This document shows positions 10,085 through 21,780 of a DNA stretch of 64,000 bases, piece after piece. The stretch is from the NCBI GenBank assembly GCA_016647705.1, contig CM028326.1, positions 21,405,901 to 21,469,900 of the forward strand, given 5' to 3'. Position 1 is the first letter of the stretch. The number at the start of each line of letters is the position of its first letter. The notes beneath the pieces are model-generated. The model did not search any database and was not told the origin of the DNA. It worked only from the letters and a program-made list of their open reading frames with translations. The DNA comes from Eucommia ulmoides (lineage: Eukaryota > Streptophyta > Magnoliopsida > Garryales > Eucommiaceae). A program made the translations under genes and the position numbers.

Positions 10085-12200
10085 AATTATTATCAACTGA
10101 ATTTGTCCTAGTTTTAAGATTGTCTCATTGATTTATTTTATTTTTATTTTTACTTTTGATTTGTTATAAAAAAAAAAAATAAATAAATAAATAAAACCAT
10201 AAATCTAATATTATATAAAAATGGCTATTTTTTTACCCAATTACTTGTAGGATGCAATTTTAACTTAGGATATGTGAATATACTATATATTCTTGGTGAG
10301 AAAATGAATGCATTATTTGTGAAAAAAAATCATATTGTGCCCTAAAGTATACACTTGAACTTGTTGATTGATGTGTTCGTGTGGATTATCCCACGTTGGT
10401 TTATAGAGAATATGAAGAGTAATTTTTTAATACTTAGGTTACCTCTTGAATGTAAGCCATCTAGATTGTTTAACAGATATTGGCAAAAAATAGGTTAATG
10501 GTTATAACTTAAAAAACAAATGCACGTGTGCACACGCCCTCTCCCATCACTGACCGACCAACTAGTTAGGCTCGAGCATGTGGAATGTTTGGTTTGGCAT
10601 TCATATCATTTTAGACAAAAATTAATGCAAAAAACAAATTAATTTAAAACAAATCCTAATTGTTCAGATTTGTAATTGCACAGAGTTGCAAAATTTAAAG
10701 GTTGTTCATGTGTGTAACTGGTAGGAGTTAGGGGGGCGTGAAAATTTGAGTAACCGACAATCCCGACCCAAACCCGCCTGAAATGGCCCAAACCGGCGGT
10801 TTCCTGCATTGAACCGGACGAAATTAAACATAGGGGTTGAAAAACCAACCCTTCGGCTCGATGTTTAGAGCAAGCTTAATAGGTTCGGATAGACCTGAAT
10901 CAAACCCAATTCAATCCAATACGACTTTGTTTTGTACTAAATCTGTACCGAACCCTAGCATCCATCATTGTATATATATCCATTCGTTGTTTTCTACAAT
11001 CCATCGGTCGGTATCAGCCTCATCAACCTTTCTCTTTCCTATCTTATTCACTCTTCCAGTTTCTTTGTAACTTGAATGCTTTGTCGATGATAACTGGCAT
11101 TGCAGAGCATTCCATTCACTGGTTCACTCCATTTAGAAATCAAAACAATGTTATGAAAAACTCTCCCTTAATTTAGGGTTAATTTTTTTTATTTAAAAAA
11201 TTTGCGAGAATCGGTCGACTGGTATCCTTGGGTAGTCGACTCATAGAGCGTCCACATGGGCTTCAAGTTCCATGAACAACCACCATGTTAATGGATATGG
11301 ATTTTAGTATCAAAGATCATGTTTATTCGATAGACATCCATTGAAAATTATACACCCTTTAGGATTCTCTCTTGAAATATATATTAATACCTCTAAGTTT
11401 CTTATCCTATTAAATTATACAAAATTTGAGATGTCTACCTTATTTGGTAGACATCTATTAAAAATGACAGACCCTTTAGGATTCTCTAGAAATAGGCATT
11501 GATATCTCTAATATTTCTTATCCTATCAAATTACAGGAAATTTGAGTGATCTTAGTTACTAAGTGTGTGGATATTATCGAAAAAGACTCTAGTAGTGTTT
11601 TTTCTTGCCGATGAGAAAAGAAACGAAGAGCAGAATATAAATGGGTCTTTTGGATCCAAAATGTACGCTTTCGTTTTATGTTTTTGCATTAATTCAAACT
11701 GGTATCAAAGTCTTAGAGACTCGTTCAGAAAAATATATTTTTTGAAAAGTATAATATTTCATATTTTTTTTATACATATATAGAAATATTCTATGTTTCA
11801 TACAAGTCCAACAATACAAATTTTATAAAATTTAGACTTATGGTTAATCTTTATGATTTTTCAAAGATCGAGAAAAATGAATATTTTATGCCTACTATTT
11901 TGAAGTTTCTGGTTTTCTAGTGCACGGATGAAGACGACACAAATGATGCCATTTCGTTCAATTTTTCATATGGAGCCACTTGATTATAATTTATTTGCTA
12001 TTATATATTGAACTGTTATGTTGGTTCATTGGTAACTTTTCCATGGATTTATGGAGGCAGTGTCGAGTTTCAGTCCAAGGTCCATTGGCTCTTTCTCTTT
12101 TTTTTATTGGAAATAAGCACACTGTAGAGGAAAAAAGAAAGAAAGAAAAGCTTATTGTAAAAGCCTAAAAAGGAATCGAAGATGAGCTCTTAGTGGTTAC
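10085..12200 (+). mobile_element. Copia-like LTR plus leader, copy 1
   Basis: Collinear with 23305-25640 over about 2.1 kb. Near its right part the sequence tggtatcaaag (11700-11710) resembles the initiator tRNA-Met primer-binding site, so 10085 to about 11697 is best read as LTR-derived and 11711-12200 as leader. The gag fragment at 12236 follows directly, which fits a copia-type order. LTR ends are not crisp and no TSD was found. Short open frames here are not convincing genes. Confidence 0.5.
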
Positions 12201-12235
12201 AAAATTACTGTCCTAATATCCTTATTGCATAAAAT

Positions 12236-15120
12236 GTAGTAAAATAGTTTTGACGAATATAATGGTGGACCTTACTAAAATTGATAAATAAATTATGGCA
12301 TCGTAAGATCCAGTGTTTCCTAAATGAGCGAGAGATCTTAGAAATACTAACACATAGCATGGAATCACCTCTAAAAGACAATTATGCCTAACATCGGCGC
12401 AAGATGGAAACCTATCAAAATTGGGTTAAGAAAGATCATAGTGCAATACTCACTATGTTAAGCTATATGCACAATGATCTGATTGTGATTATGAATGTTA
12501 TACCACCGCACTAGAGATATGAAATGCCTTGAAGTTGGTATTTACTGGTGTTGATCCTAAGATTTTGATGGACAATTAAAGGTTAATATTTTTTGTAGAA
12601 CTAACGGTTTAATTAAGTATTTCAGTTTATTAGTTATAATGATGAAGATATGATGACAAAGTAATGAAAGGATGCTAAAAAATGATGACAAAGATGATGG
12701 AGGATTAAAAGGTTGAAGAATTTGAAGAACCTAGGAAAAACAATTCAGGTTAAATTTCAACTCTTAATATCCCAAGTACGATCACACATGACACAAAAAG
12801 TTTTTTAAATGGTTTTTATAAATATGTATGTTTTTTATAGGATCCTAATTAGTTAAATTATTTGGTCCTATGTGTAATTGAAAACGAAATATTAATAATT
12901 GATTAAAATTGAATTTAATATTTAGTGGAGCTAATCGAGAAAATAAATCAGTTAAAAGGGCGAAAACGTAAATAAAAATAGATTAAAAACGAATTGAGAG
13001 AAGTGTTCCAACATTAGTAAGTTGACATGTAAGTCGACCGGAGCATAAAAGGAAAAGTCTATGTATCTCTAAGTCGACAGGTATGTCGACCTGAGCTTAA
13101 ATGTGAACTCTCTGAATCGATAAGTCGACTGGGCAGTTGACCTGTGACAAGAAATATAACACTCTGAATCTCTAGGTCGATAGATAGGTTAACCGATGGG
13201 TAGAGAATTTTTGGCTTGGCTACATCCTGAATCGATCGGCCGATAGGTGATCTTAGTTGGTCGACTTATAGGACTATTACAAGATATTATGGAATTCTGG
13301 ATTTTATTCTAAAAGTAGTCATTACTAGTTATTTTATGGTTAAGATTCACGAGATATTTTAGGGATTTAATATTATTTGAGTTATGCAACATATATTGTG
13401 AGATCTCTATAGATTTGGTTTATTAAGTTTGAATATTTCTCAATTTGGTACATGTAATTCTTTTTATCCTATTTAATTGTGATTAAGAAATATTTAAGGG
13501 ACTTAATTGAGAAGTTTAAAAGTTATAATTAAGTTATTTGAACCAGGAAGAAGTCATAATGATATAAAGGGTCTATAAGAGCAATTAATATCATAACAAG
13601 TAGGAACTAGCGGATAGAGAGCTTATTTTATTCCCATTTATATAGTCTTGCGTTTTTTGATATTGGAGGGATCAAAAGAATTATACTGAGTTTTTCTAAG
13701 AGAAATCATATTAAGAGAATTGTGAGAGTTTTTTTAAGAGTTATTCTTAAGAATTATTTACAGTGGATTATTACTGCTACTAAATCTGAAGTGACATCGC
13801 TATAATTATTCTTTCGGTGGATTCCGGGTGAGATCTTTCCAAATTATTTTCTATTTAGTATTACTTGATTATATTTGGAATTTGATCTTTAGAAATTATT
13901 TTTTGATTTTTTATTGAAAAATATTTTTGAAACAATTTCTTGAATAAATCTAATTACGTGCTCAATTAGGTGCTACCCATTTTTTTTGCTTGAAATTAGA
14001 TTTTGAATATCTCACTTTTCTATCACTAGTTTTTGGGATATTAATTGAGTTCTAATTTATCTGGGGTGGTAGAAGTTCCGAGTGAGAAAAATCACTTATC
14101 AATTTGTAATTGGTGAGTTGAGTGACGGATTGAATACTATTAAGAGTATTTAATCTAAGGGTAGCATGTTTCAGTCTCTTCCTATAAAGAGATTGAGGTA
14201 GTAATTCTTCCTGAATTGAATTGATTTGTGAGAAATTTTATAATGATTCCATCCTTATCAAGTAAAATAATATTTGGATTGTTTGTGAGGTTTTGATTCT
14301 TTAGCTTTAGTTTAAAAAAAAAAAAAAAAAAGTTATTCTTGTGCTTGTAAAAAGTAGATGTTATTCCTGAATCTGGAAAAAAGAATTTGTAAAGGTTGAT
14401 TCTGAGCATGTGAAAAGAATCTTTGTAAGGGTTTGGTTCCTACCTTTAAAGGTATCTTGAGTTTAATGGGTGTGACTCTCTGTGGGGTTCGGAGGACTGG
14501 ATTAGCCAAAAGTAACTTGGTGAACCAGTATAAATTTTTGGTGTGCTACTATCTTTACATTATTTATTTTTATTGATTGGTGTGCACTTAGTTGACTTTA
14601 TATTTTCCCTGTGATATAAATATAATAATTAATTTAGGATTAAAATTAATTATTTAGATTATTAAAATATTTTTTCTCTAATAATTTTTTATCTACCCAA
14701 TTCACCCCCCTCTTGGATAGCTCACTGGGCCAACAGCTGGTACATTAAAAACCATGCTGCGAGCCTTGATTCTTAAGTTTGAAACTCATAAAATGTCTCC
14801 TAGAACAAAGACAGTTGAGCATATTTGAAAAATGTCGGCTATGATAAGCTACCTAAAAGCAGTTGGTAACAACTTTATTGATGAGCAACATATCCTTGTA
14901 GTGCTTCACTCTTTGCCTAACTCTTGGGAGCAAAATAAACTCACAATGATACCCCAGAAAACTATCAAAACTTTTACCAAATTACAACGTCATTTGGAAA
15001 TTGAGGAAGAAATGTTAGAGGCAAAAGGTAATACTTCTATATTTGTTGCTGAGTCTAGCCATCGCCAAACATTTGAGTCCAAGCGAAAGTGGCAGGATAA
15101 AACATTACTTCATATTCTAC
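12236..15120 (+). pseudogene. Copia-type gag, split by a solo LTR insertion
   Basis: The first part (12236-12548) parallels the fragment at 33256, which reads KLDEDNCNIWHYKIHCLLNE, typical of the N-terminal UBN2-type Gag domain of Ty1/copia elements. The second part (14741-15120) includes MSAMISYLKAVGNNFIDEQH and LHSLPNSWEQNKLTM, the C-terminal half of the same domain. Frameshifts and stops break both parts, and a 2187-bp solo LTR sits between them. The zinc knuckle, protease and polymerase regions are absent. Confidence 0.7.
12549..14735 (+). mobile_element. Solo LTR of a Sirevirus-like copia element
   Basis: Starts TGTTGATCCTAAGATTTTGA and ends CACTGGGCCAACA, so it has TGTTG/CAACA termini. 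The 'aattcacccccctctt' tail is characteristic of Sirevirus-type LTRs. It is flanked by actgg (12544-12548) and gctgg (14736-14740), a 5-bp target duplication with one difference. There is no internal region or second LTR, so it probably arose by LTR-LTR recombination. Inside are several near-palindromic gtcgac motifs (13019-13260). Orientation is inferred from the tail. Confidence 0.8.
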
Positions 15121-15158
15121 TAGGGAGGCCAAGTTTTTGCTGCATCAGATACAGTTAA

Positions 15159-15321
15159 TTGGGCTGTAAGGTTTTAAAAGTTCATTTGTCAAACTTGGTT
15201 TCAATTATTGAGTCAACGACGCCTCGGTATTGTCAAAACAATGGGCCTATAGCTTAGACCAAAGGACCTAGATCTCATTGAAATCGAAACACCAAGAGAG
15301 ATGTTTTTAAGTAAACATTCA
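15159..15321. other. No gene; short spacer after gag fragment
   Basis: Continues for a short distance beyond the gag similarity without a usable frame, up to the MITE at 15322. I recognise nothing specific. Confidence 0.4.
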
Positions 15322-15729
15322 AGGTATGTTTGGTTGGAAGGATGAAAAAGAAAAAGGGAAAAAAATGGGAGGATAATATTTTTATTTATTGTGAAAGAAA
15401 AATTATTTTCTCTAGTATTGTCTGGTTAAAAAAGAAAAATGAAAGGAGGAAAATAATTTACTTTAATGTAATTTACTATTTTATCCCTCCTATATTACAA
15501 AAATAAATTAAAAATTATATTCTCAAGGGTATAATTGTAATTTTATTTATTTTCCATCACTTCCCTCCATTTTCCTCTCATATTTGTAAGGAAAAAAATT
15601 GTCTCAAAAATTGTATTTTTTTAATCCTATTTTTTTTCCCTCTTATTTTCCATCCAACCAAATTTTATTATTATTATTTTTATTTTATTTTTTCCTTTCC
15701 ATCCATTTTTCACCCAACCAAAAACACCC
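15322..15729. mobile_element. MITE with GGGTGTTTGGTT-type termini
   Basis: 408 bp. The left end AGGTATGTTTGGTTGG and the right end (reverse complement GGGTGTTTTTGGTTGG) form imperfect terminal inverted repeats. The trinucleotide tca flanks both sides (15319-15321 and 15730-15732), a possible 3-bp TSD. Polypurine on the left and polypyrimidine on the right extend the inverted symmetry. The termini suggest a Tourist/Harbinger relative, though TCA is not the usual TWA target. Confidence 0.6.
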
Positions 15730-15732
15730 TCA

Positions 15733-17479
15733 AAGTTAATATATCTATTGAGAGAGTAGGTTCAGTGGATAAAGTGATGGATCCACACACTTGGGGCCCT
15801 AACCTAGCAACAGTTGGTCAGCATCTCTAAGAGATGAAGTACTAGATACATTATTGAATTGAGTATAGTGTTAGTAAGAGATTTTTCGAGATAATCCCTT
15901 TATATAATCCCAGTTGATCTTATTTAAGGAAATAACCTCAAGTAAATAAGTAATAAATTAAGGAAAAAATTGTATTTCGCATACCAATCTAATATTCTAC
16001 ATATCACCACGTACGTGTTATATAGCTGGTATAGTCAATTGAAATGTCTTAACTTTTAATGGTTATTAAAGGGATTGAGATAGTAGATATTTGGTAACTA
16101 TATCCTAAATATTTTTAATCAGTGGATTAGTAATTGGTACTTGGTAATCTGGCATGTTAGATTGGGGTTTTTTTTTTATTGAGGATGGTGAATCTCAAAA
16201 CCACTAGTATGAGATCCTAGAACAAGTAGAAGAGAACGTTTTATGTATATCAGAATCCTAAACGTGATCGTACTTGATATTTTATGTTCGTAATCTTACT
16301 TAAAGTTAAAATAGAATATCTGAGTTGTAATAGTATATGTAATCTTTTAACTTGAGGTATTGATTATTATATATATGCACTCGTATACTTTGATAATATT
16401 AATTGTTGTCTTCTATATAGACACAAAACTTCAAGTGTATTAATTAGGTATAGTAAAATATATATGTGTGACTATTAGAGTATGCAATAAATGGTATATC
16501 ATCCTTTAGAAAAACGTGAATTGTCTGATGTGATTTTATATGTTTTAGTTAAAGTCTTGGTCAGATCAATATAATCATTAGAATTAGATTCTAATTGGTA
16601 TCAAAAGTAAATTATATCAAGAATTGGTACATATGATCGAATTAGGGGTTGTTACTTTATCCTGCCTTACTAGTTCTTTAGGGACTAAGGATGGAGAGAT
16701 CAAGTTGCAAAATAATTACAATTGAGTGAATTCTTCAATTAAATTCTTATTAATTGGATATAATAATGATATGTTGGTACGCATTACCGATAGTTTGTGG
16801 GATTTCCCTAAAGAAATAGTTTGTTTAAAAGGGCATAATTGAAATTAGTCTAATTATTCAATTGATTAATTAATTAGTTTTCACAATGCATTTTTGATAT
16901 GAACCTAACGGATTACACACAAATAGAGAATGGAAGTTTGAATACTCATTTCAAAGGAAAGGGTAATAATGTCTAACAGTCTATAAGTTTGAGTGTCAAA
17001 GTATAATATAAGAAAAATAAATGGAGTCTAGGGTTTTAACCCCAGACAGTTTATAAAAGGCCATTAACTATATGTGAGCCAAGTTTCGACTAAGGTTTTG
17101 ATTTTTACTACCACCTAAAATCTTATCTAGACTACCCTAATTTTACTGATTTAGATTAGATTCTTAGATAATTAGCAAACACTATTTGAAAATCTATAGA
17201 CTCTTTCAAGGATCATACCCGAAGAATTTATGAAGAATAAGAATATTAATACCGACAAACAACCAGCTAGGTGTTAGAGGCTTGAAGCCCACCACAAGAG
17301 GTAACTAAGCTATCCAAATAGATTAATTTTTCATTGTGTTGTATTATTACAAATTGATTCAAGCCAAGAAAATTAGTTATAAAAAAATTTATTAAATTTC
17401 ACATATATTTAGTTTCCTTAACTTCTATAGCAAGCTCATTTGAACTCCAAATCTCCATGACTTCTGCTTCATTATTGTG
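15733..17479. other. No gene; degenerate LTR-like sequence
   Basis: No coding frame. Phrases such as 'attgaggatggtgaatctc', 'ggattacacacaaatagag' and the 'gtgttagaggcttgaagccc' tail near 17270-17310 resemble R-U5 portions of plant copia LTRs. I could not find matching termini or a partner LTR. Confidence 0.3.
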
Positions 17480-17527
17480 CCCCCCCCCCCCCCCCCCCCC
17501 CCCTTTTTTTTGGGGGGGGAGGGGGGG
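17480..17527. repeat. Homopolymer block C24-T8-G8-A-G7
   Basis: Twenty-four C (17480-17503), eight T (17504-17511), eight G (17512-17519), one A and seven G (17521-17527). The C and G tracts can pair as a hairpin or form i-motif/G-quadruplex structures. Length is likely unstable, and homopolymers of this size are prone to sequencing error. Confidence 0.9.
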
Positions 17528-17608
17528 ATCTCTTGGTAGGTTTCCCACAAATCTACCAAATTTTCTCCACACTCCCAACACCGCACTTCCTCGCTCCTTT
17601 TACACCAT

Positions 17609-18796
17609 TAGAGCATCTCCAGCAATTATTGGAGATATTGTGCCATCTCATTTTTTTGGCATTTTTGAAGGAAAAATGAATTCCAACAGTTGTACTTGGA
17701 TTATTTGTGCCATTTGAGCATTAATACTCGGCATGTGCCATATTTTGGGTTTGGTTGAGTTTATATTAATTAATGTTGTTTTAATTAAGTTTAATTAGAT
17801 TTAGTTGGGTTAGGTTCAATTAGGTTTGGTGAGGTTTTGTTTATTAATTATATTTTATTTGAGTTGGGTTAGATTAGTTATAGTTAATTTTATTTTATTT
17901 GGGTTCGATTAGTTTGTTCATTTGAGGAAAAAGTAAAGAAAAAAACTTCACTTTTACCATTAAAATTAAAATGGGCTATTACTTGCAAGCTCATATTGAG
18001 AAAACACCACATATATATTTATTATTTAAGATAAATCCAAATATATATTCTCTCACTACATCAACAACAACATAATAAATGGGGAGATACAAATGTCATT
18101 ACCAAACAACAATGTTAATATCAACATAATGAATAGAGGGATACAAATATTGTTTTACAGTAACAATGTCAACAACAACATAATGAATGGGGGATGCAAA
18201 TGTTACTGTACAACAATAAATTACCATATGCCAGTTGAGTTTTTCTCTAAACTTAAATAACTACATGGGTATAAAAATAAATTAGTAATTGGTCCTGGGC
18301 CCCATTATAAAATACCCTTAATTTTGTTATATTTTACTTGTGTTAATTTAGGTTATTGTTATAATTTAATTTAAGATATTTTTCTAGTTTAATTTAGATT
18401 CAAGTTGATCTAATTTATTTAGCTTAATTTCATAATCTAAAATTTTGAATTTCGGTGATTTAGTTTGAAACCAAAAATTAATATTTGGCGGTTAAATTAA
18501 AATTAAAATTTTGACGCTTTAGTTTGAAACCAAAAATTAATATTTGGTGGTTACATTAAAATCTAAAATTTCAATTTTGATGCTTTAGTTTGAAACAAAA
18601 ATTGAATTTTGGAGGTTATTTTAAAATTTTCATTCCAATTATTTTTAAATTTAATACAAAAATGCATTCAAGAAAATGACACATCATTTTTGCTACAACT
18701 GTTGGAGTATCCAACCAAATCAAGGTGTTCTATACTACTATTGGTGTGTCATATAAGGAAAATAGCACACCAAATTTGGCCAAACTGTTGGACTGA
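17609..18796. mobile_element. MITE-like element with GAGCATCTCCA-type terminal repeats
   Basis: The left end (gagcatctccagcaattattg at 17611) and the reverse complement of the right end (cagtccaacagtttggcca) align as imperfect inverted repeats that continue into 'gatattgtgccat' versus 'ttggtgtgctat'. The interior is AT-rich with three copies of a roughly 70-bp unit at about 18430-18620 ('tttagtttgaaaccaaaaatt'). TSD not resolved. The open frames inside look random. Confidence 0.5.
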
Positions 18797-18802
18797 AATA
18801 AT

Positions 18803-19635
18803 ATGAAATAAACACTTTTTCTTCTTAAACTATGGACTGAAAGAAAGAGTTAGTTTTTTCTACTAAATCTAACATAATTGGTAAAAGAAAAGATTGAAAT
18901 GCCCCTGATGCACATTAGATCCTTAATTTTGAAGATTTAACAAAAATGTTAAGATTTGACATGCAAATCACTTATCATCTTTCAGGAAAAATGTTTAATC
19001 AATTTTTCACAAAAATTTAAATTTTAAAAATTCAAAATTGATCTCATTTTTATCCGTATTTAATAATCTATTTTCCCTATGTTTAGGACGAAGAATTTAA
19101 GTTTTCAATCAATTTTTGACATGAAAGATTCATATAGAAATCGATTTCTTTTAAAAACTCAAAGCTTTTATTTTTTAATATATATCTCAAATATAAAAAT
19201 TGATTGAAAAAATAGATTCTTTATACCTTAAAACATTGAAAAACATATATATATTATTAAAAATAGAAAAAAATATGAGCTAAATTTTGTGTTCAAAAAT
19301 TTTAATTTTTATGTATAATAAGCATTTTCTTGAAATGGGGTAAGCGATTTGGGCGTCAAATCCTAATCTCTTTGTTATTTTTTTATTCCAAGTTATAGTA
19401 CTCCCTGAAACGAATCCGTGCATATGTTCATTGTCCTAAACGTTGTTTGTTTGAAGCCTATAAAAAAAACGTTGTTCGTTTGAATAGTTGATTTGTATTC
19501 CAAAGTTAAGGATCTAGCGTGCATCGGGCATTTCAATATTTTTTCCAATTCCGTTTGATTTTATGAAAAAAATAGTTTTTCACTTTAGTCCAAAGTTTAA
19601 TGAGGTAAAATAACTATTTTCAAAGTAGAAGGGGT
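18803..19635. mobile_element. Foldback element with about 120-bp terminal inverted repeats
   Basis: About 18808-18930 and 19495-19628 are imperfect inverted repeats. The landmark 'attgaaatgccc...gatgcac..tagatccttaa' is present on the left strand and in reverse complement on the right. The interior is AT-rich and non-coding. Long inverted repeats suggest a Mutator-type MITE but I could not confirm a 9-bp TSD. Confidence 0.6.
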
Positions 19636-19913
19636 AAATGAAAATAGATTTAAGTATAAGGGAACAAATTGCAATTAACCCATATTAAAATAAAGAAAAG
19701 GAACGTCCATGAAAATCTATTGAAAGGAAATATTAAAAGCGATATTCGCAACCAACAATTATCTTTTATTATACACAATAAACTCATCCTTTGCAGACGT
19801 TTATATCGATACAATGATTCAACAGAAACAACTAAAAAATACATACAATATTGTGGTTTGCGTATCATGTTTACCTATGAAAACAGAAGGGTAAAAAGGG
19901 AAAACAAGCATCC
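19636..19913. other. No gene; region downstream of the extensin poly(A) signal
   Basis: AT-rich spacer between the foldback element and the extensin 3' UTR. Overlapping short frames on both strands have no recognisable domain. Confidence 0.4.
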
Positions 19914-19919
19914 TTTATT
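19914..19919 (-). terminator. Poly(A) signal of the extensin gene
   Basis: tttatt on the plus strand is AATAAA on the minus strand, about 150 nt after the extensin stop codon. That is a plausible plant 3' UTR length. Another AATAAA-like site lies further downstream near 19763. Confidence 0.45.
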
Positions 19920-20068
19920 TTCCAGCCGGCTATCTTATTAGGGCTTAGAAGCACTGACACTGCACCCTCTTGAAGGCATACCCAGCTCTCCGTCGTTCTT
20001 GGGATATATATTAAACGGTATTACTAGTTAATCAAAAGTAAAGCGTGAATCTGGAGACTTGGTTCTTC

Positions 20069-20578
20069 TTAATAATGCTTTGGAGGTGGAGGAGAAGAAT
20101 AGTAGTAAGGAGGCGGCAATGGTGAGGGTGGTGGCGGTGATTTATAGTAGTATGGTGGTGGAGGTGATGGAGAAGGAGGGGGTGGGGACTTGTAGTAGTA
20201 TGGTGGGGGTGGACAGGGTGATGGAGGGGGAGGAGACTTATAGTAGTAGGGAGGAGGTGGGGAAGGAGATGGTGGTGGGGGTGATTTGTAATAATATGGA
20301 GGTGGTGGTGAGCGAGATGGGGGTGGCGGTGATTTATAGTAATAAGGTGGTGGCGGTGAAGGAGATGGGGGTGGTGGGGATTTGTAGTAGTAAGGTGGTG
20401 GTGGTGAAGGAGAAGGGGGAGGGGGTGACTTGTACACATATGGAGGGGGTGGCGATGGAGATGAATAGTTGTATGGCGGTGGAGGAGATGGATAGTAGTA
20501 AGGCTTATTGTCTGCTGCTGCTGCTACACTAGTCGCTATGAGGCATATTGCCAAGGCATATAACACAAATGTGGCCAT
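20069..20578 (-). CDS. Short classical extensin (hydroxyproline-rich cell-wall glycoprotein)
   Basis: Structural wall protein of 169 residues. The Met at 20578-20576 is chosen as start because it begins a clear signal peptide (MATFVLYALAICLIATSVAA, cleavage near residue 22-23). Codons further upstream in this frame lack an ATG. The mature part is almost wholly SPPPP modules alternating with YVYK once and YYYK six times, ending YYYSSPPPPKHY. In extensins the prolines of SPPPP are hydroxylated and arabinosylated, and the tyrosines of YxY motifs cross-link by peroxidase to form the wall network. One Cys (SPCPPPP) is unusual. No frameshift or stop. A TATA box lies about 70 bp upstream and a poly(A) signal about 150 nt downstream. 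It is the one intact host gene I can support here and stands alone among repeats. Confidence 0.92.
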   Translation of the reverse strand: MATFVLYALAICLIATSVAAAADNKPYYYPSPPPPYNYSSPSPPPPYVYKSPPPPSPSPPPPYYYKSPPPPSPSPPPPYYYKSPPPPSRSPPPPYYYKSPPPPSPSPPPPYYYKSPPPPSPCPPPPYYYKSPPPPSPSPPPPYYYKSPPPPSPLPPPYYYSSPPPPKHY

Positions 20579-20646
20579 TTTCTGGCAACTCAATTAGGCT
20601 GCAAGAAACCAAGCTTTGGATGATTTGACAAAGGAGAACCTCACTC

Positions 20647-20654
20647 TTTTTATA
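20647..20654 (-). promoter_or_regulatory. TATA box of the extensin gene
   Basis: TATAAAAA on the minus strand (in context cactataaaaagagtg), about 70 bp before the ATG at 20578. It implies transcription starting near 20620 and a leader of about 40 nt. Confidence 0.75.
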
Positions 20655-20659
20655 GTGAG

Positions 20660-21099
20660 GAGGCTGCCACAAACTATAACCAAAGCAAATTTTAAATATT
20701 ATTTGAAGCTTCCAACTTTGTTTAGTATTTTTGTTTTTTTTTTTTGAAAGTCCTCATCCGACAACTGGTTAATGGGATCCCACTACTTGCCTCAGGGTTG
20801 TACATAGGCTAAGAAATGGTCAAGATGAGCACATTGCATACATGAGGTGGTGAAGGCTTCATTCATTCTCATTGATATTGAGATGGAATTAGTACAGTAG
20901 GTGTGATACACAAAGAAACTTCCAATGTATTAGGCTTCATTCCACATCAAGTGGCCTATGGCAGTTGTCTTAACTCTACTTTGACAAATTCGAACTATGA
21001 TTTAAAAAAGGAAAAAAAAAAAAATAGCACATGTAATTTGGTACAAAAAAAGATACAAAAAGGGGGGAAATCAATATATTTGATTAGTGAGTAGTCACA
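20660..21099. other. Extensin upstream region; no other gene
   Basis: Candidate promoter for the minus-strand extensin. Contains a T13 run near 20733 and AT-rich DNA. I see no clear cis-element beyond the TATA box. Confidence 0.4.
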
Positions 21100-21780
21100 A
21101 TTTCTAGGAAACGGTAGAAATCTAATGGGTCTAATTATCTCACAAGGGATGTGTGATTCAACACGCTCCTTCACACTCAAAGTGGATTTTCCAAAACTAC
21201 AGCAAACGGATATCCGATGCCCAGCATCAATGTGGGATTCAACACGCACCCTCACGCTCAAGGAAATTTTTGTCAAGCTACTGTGAACGGATATCAGGAG
21301 ACCCAACATCGAAGTGAGACTCAACACGCTCAACATGAGACAAGAGATCTGCCTCTGATACCATGTAGAAATTCAATGGGCCTAACTCACTATCAAAAAA
21401 CGCAATGAGAAAGAAGGATTGCCCTAAATTTTATATATAACTCAGTATCAGGTAACACATGTGATATGGGATTCAATACGCCCCCTCATGCGTATGATGG
21501 ACTTTGCCAAACTACTGCAAACGAATATTGGGGTACCCAACATCGATGTATGATTCAACACGACCCCTCAAGGTGAACTTTGTCAAACCACTACAAATAG
21601 ATATCAGGAGCCCAACATCGATATTGGATTCAACACATCCAATAACAAACAAGAGGCACTGCCTCTGATACCATGTAAAAACTCAATAGATTGAACTTAC
21701 CCTCAAAAGATACCTTGAGAGAGAAAGATTGTCATAAACTTTATATATAATTCAGGATCAGGTAACATAAGTGATGTGGA
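21100..21780 (-). mobile_element. TRIM-like retrotransposon remnant in tandem (two units)
   Basis: Two units repeat with a 310-bp period. Each ends, on the plus strand, with cctctgatacca (21352-21363 and 21662-21673), the complement of an initiator tRNA-Met primer-binding site. Each also holds 'gattcaacacgccccctca'-type sequence and 'cgga/tatcaggag(a)cccaacatcga', features I associate with small plant TRIM/LTR elements. No coding capacity. Boundaries are approximate. Confidence 0.55.

Noticed and set aside
20032-20439. Minus-strand His/Pro/Leu-rich open frame of 135 codons
   Set aside because: A frame-shifted shadow of the extensin repeat, with no signal peptide and a composition that follows from reading CCACCA-type repeats out of frame.
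20059-20532. Plus-strand open frame of 157 codons opposite the extensin gene
   Set aside because: It is the antisense of the SPPPP repeats (Val/Met/Glu/Gly-rich) and has no plausible domain. The minus-strand extensin with signal peptide, TATA box and poly(A) signal explains the sequence.
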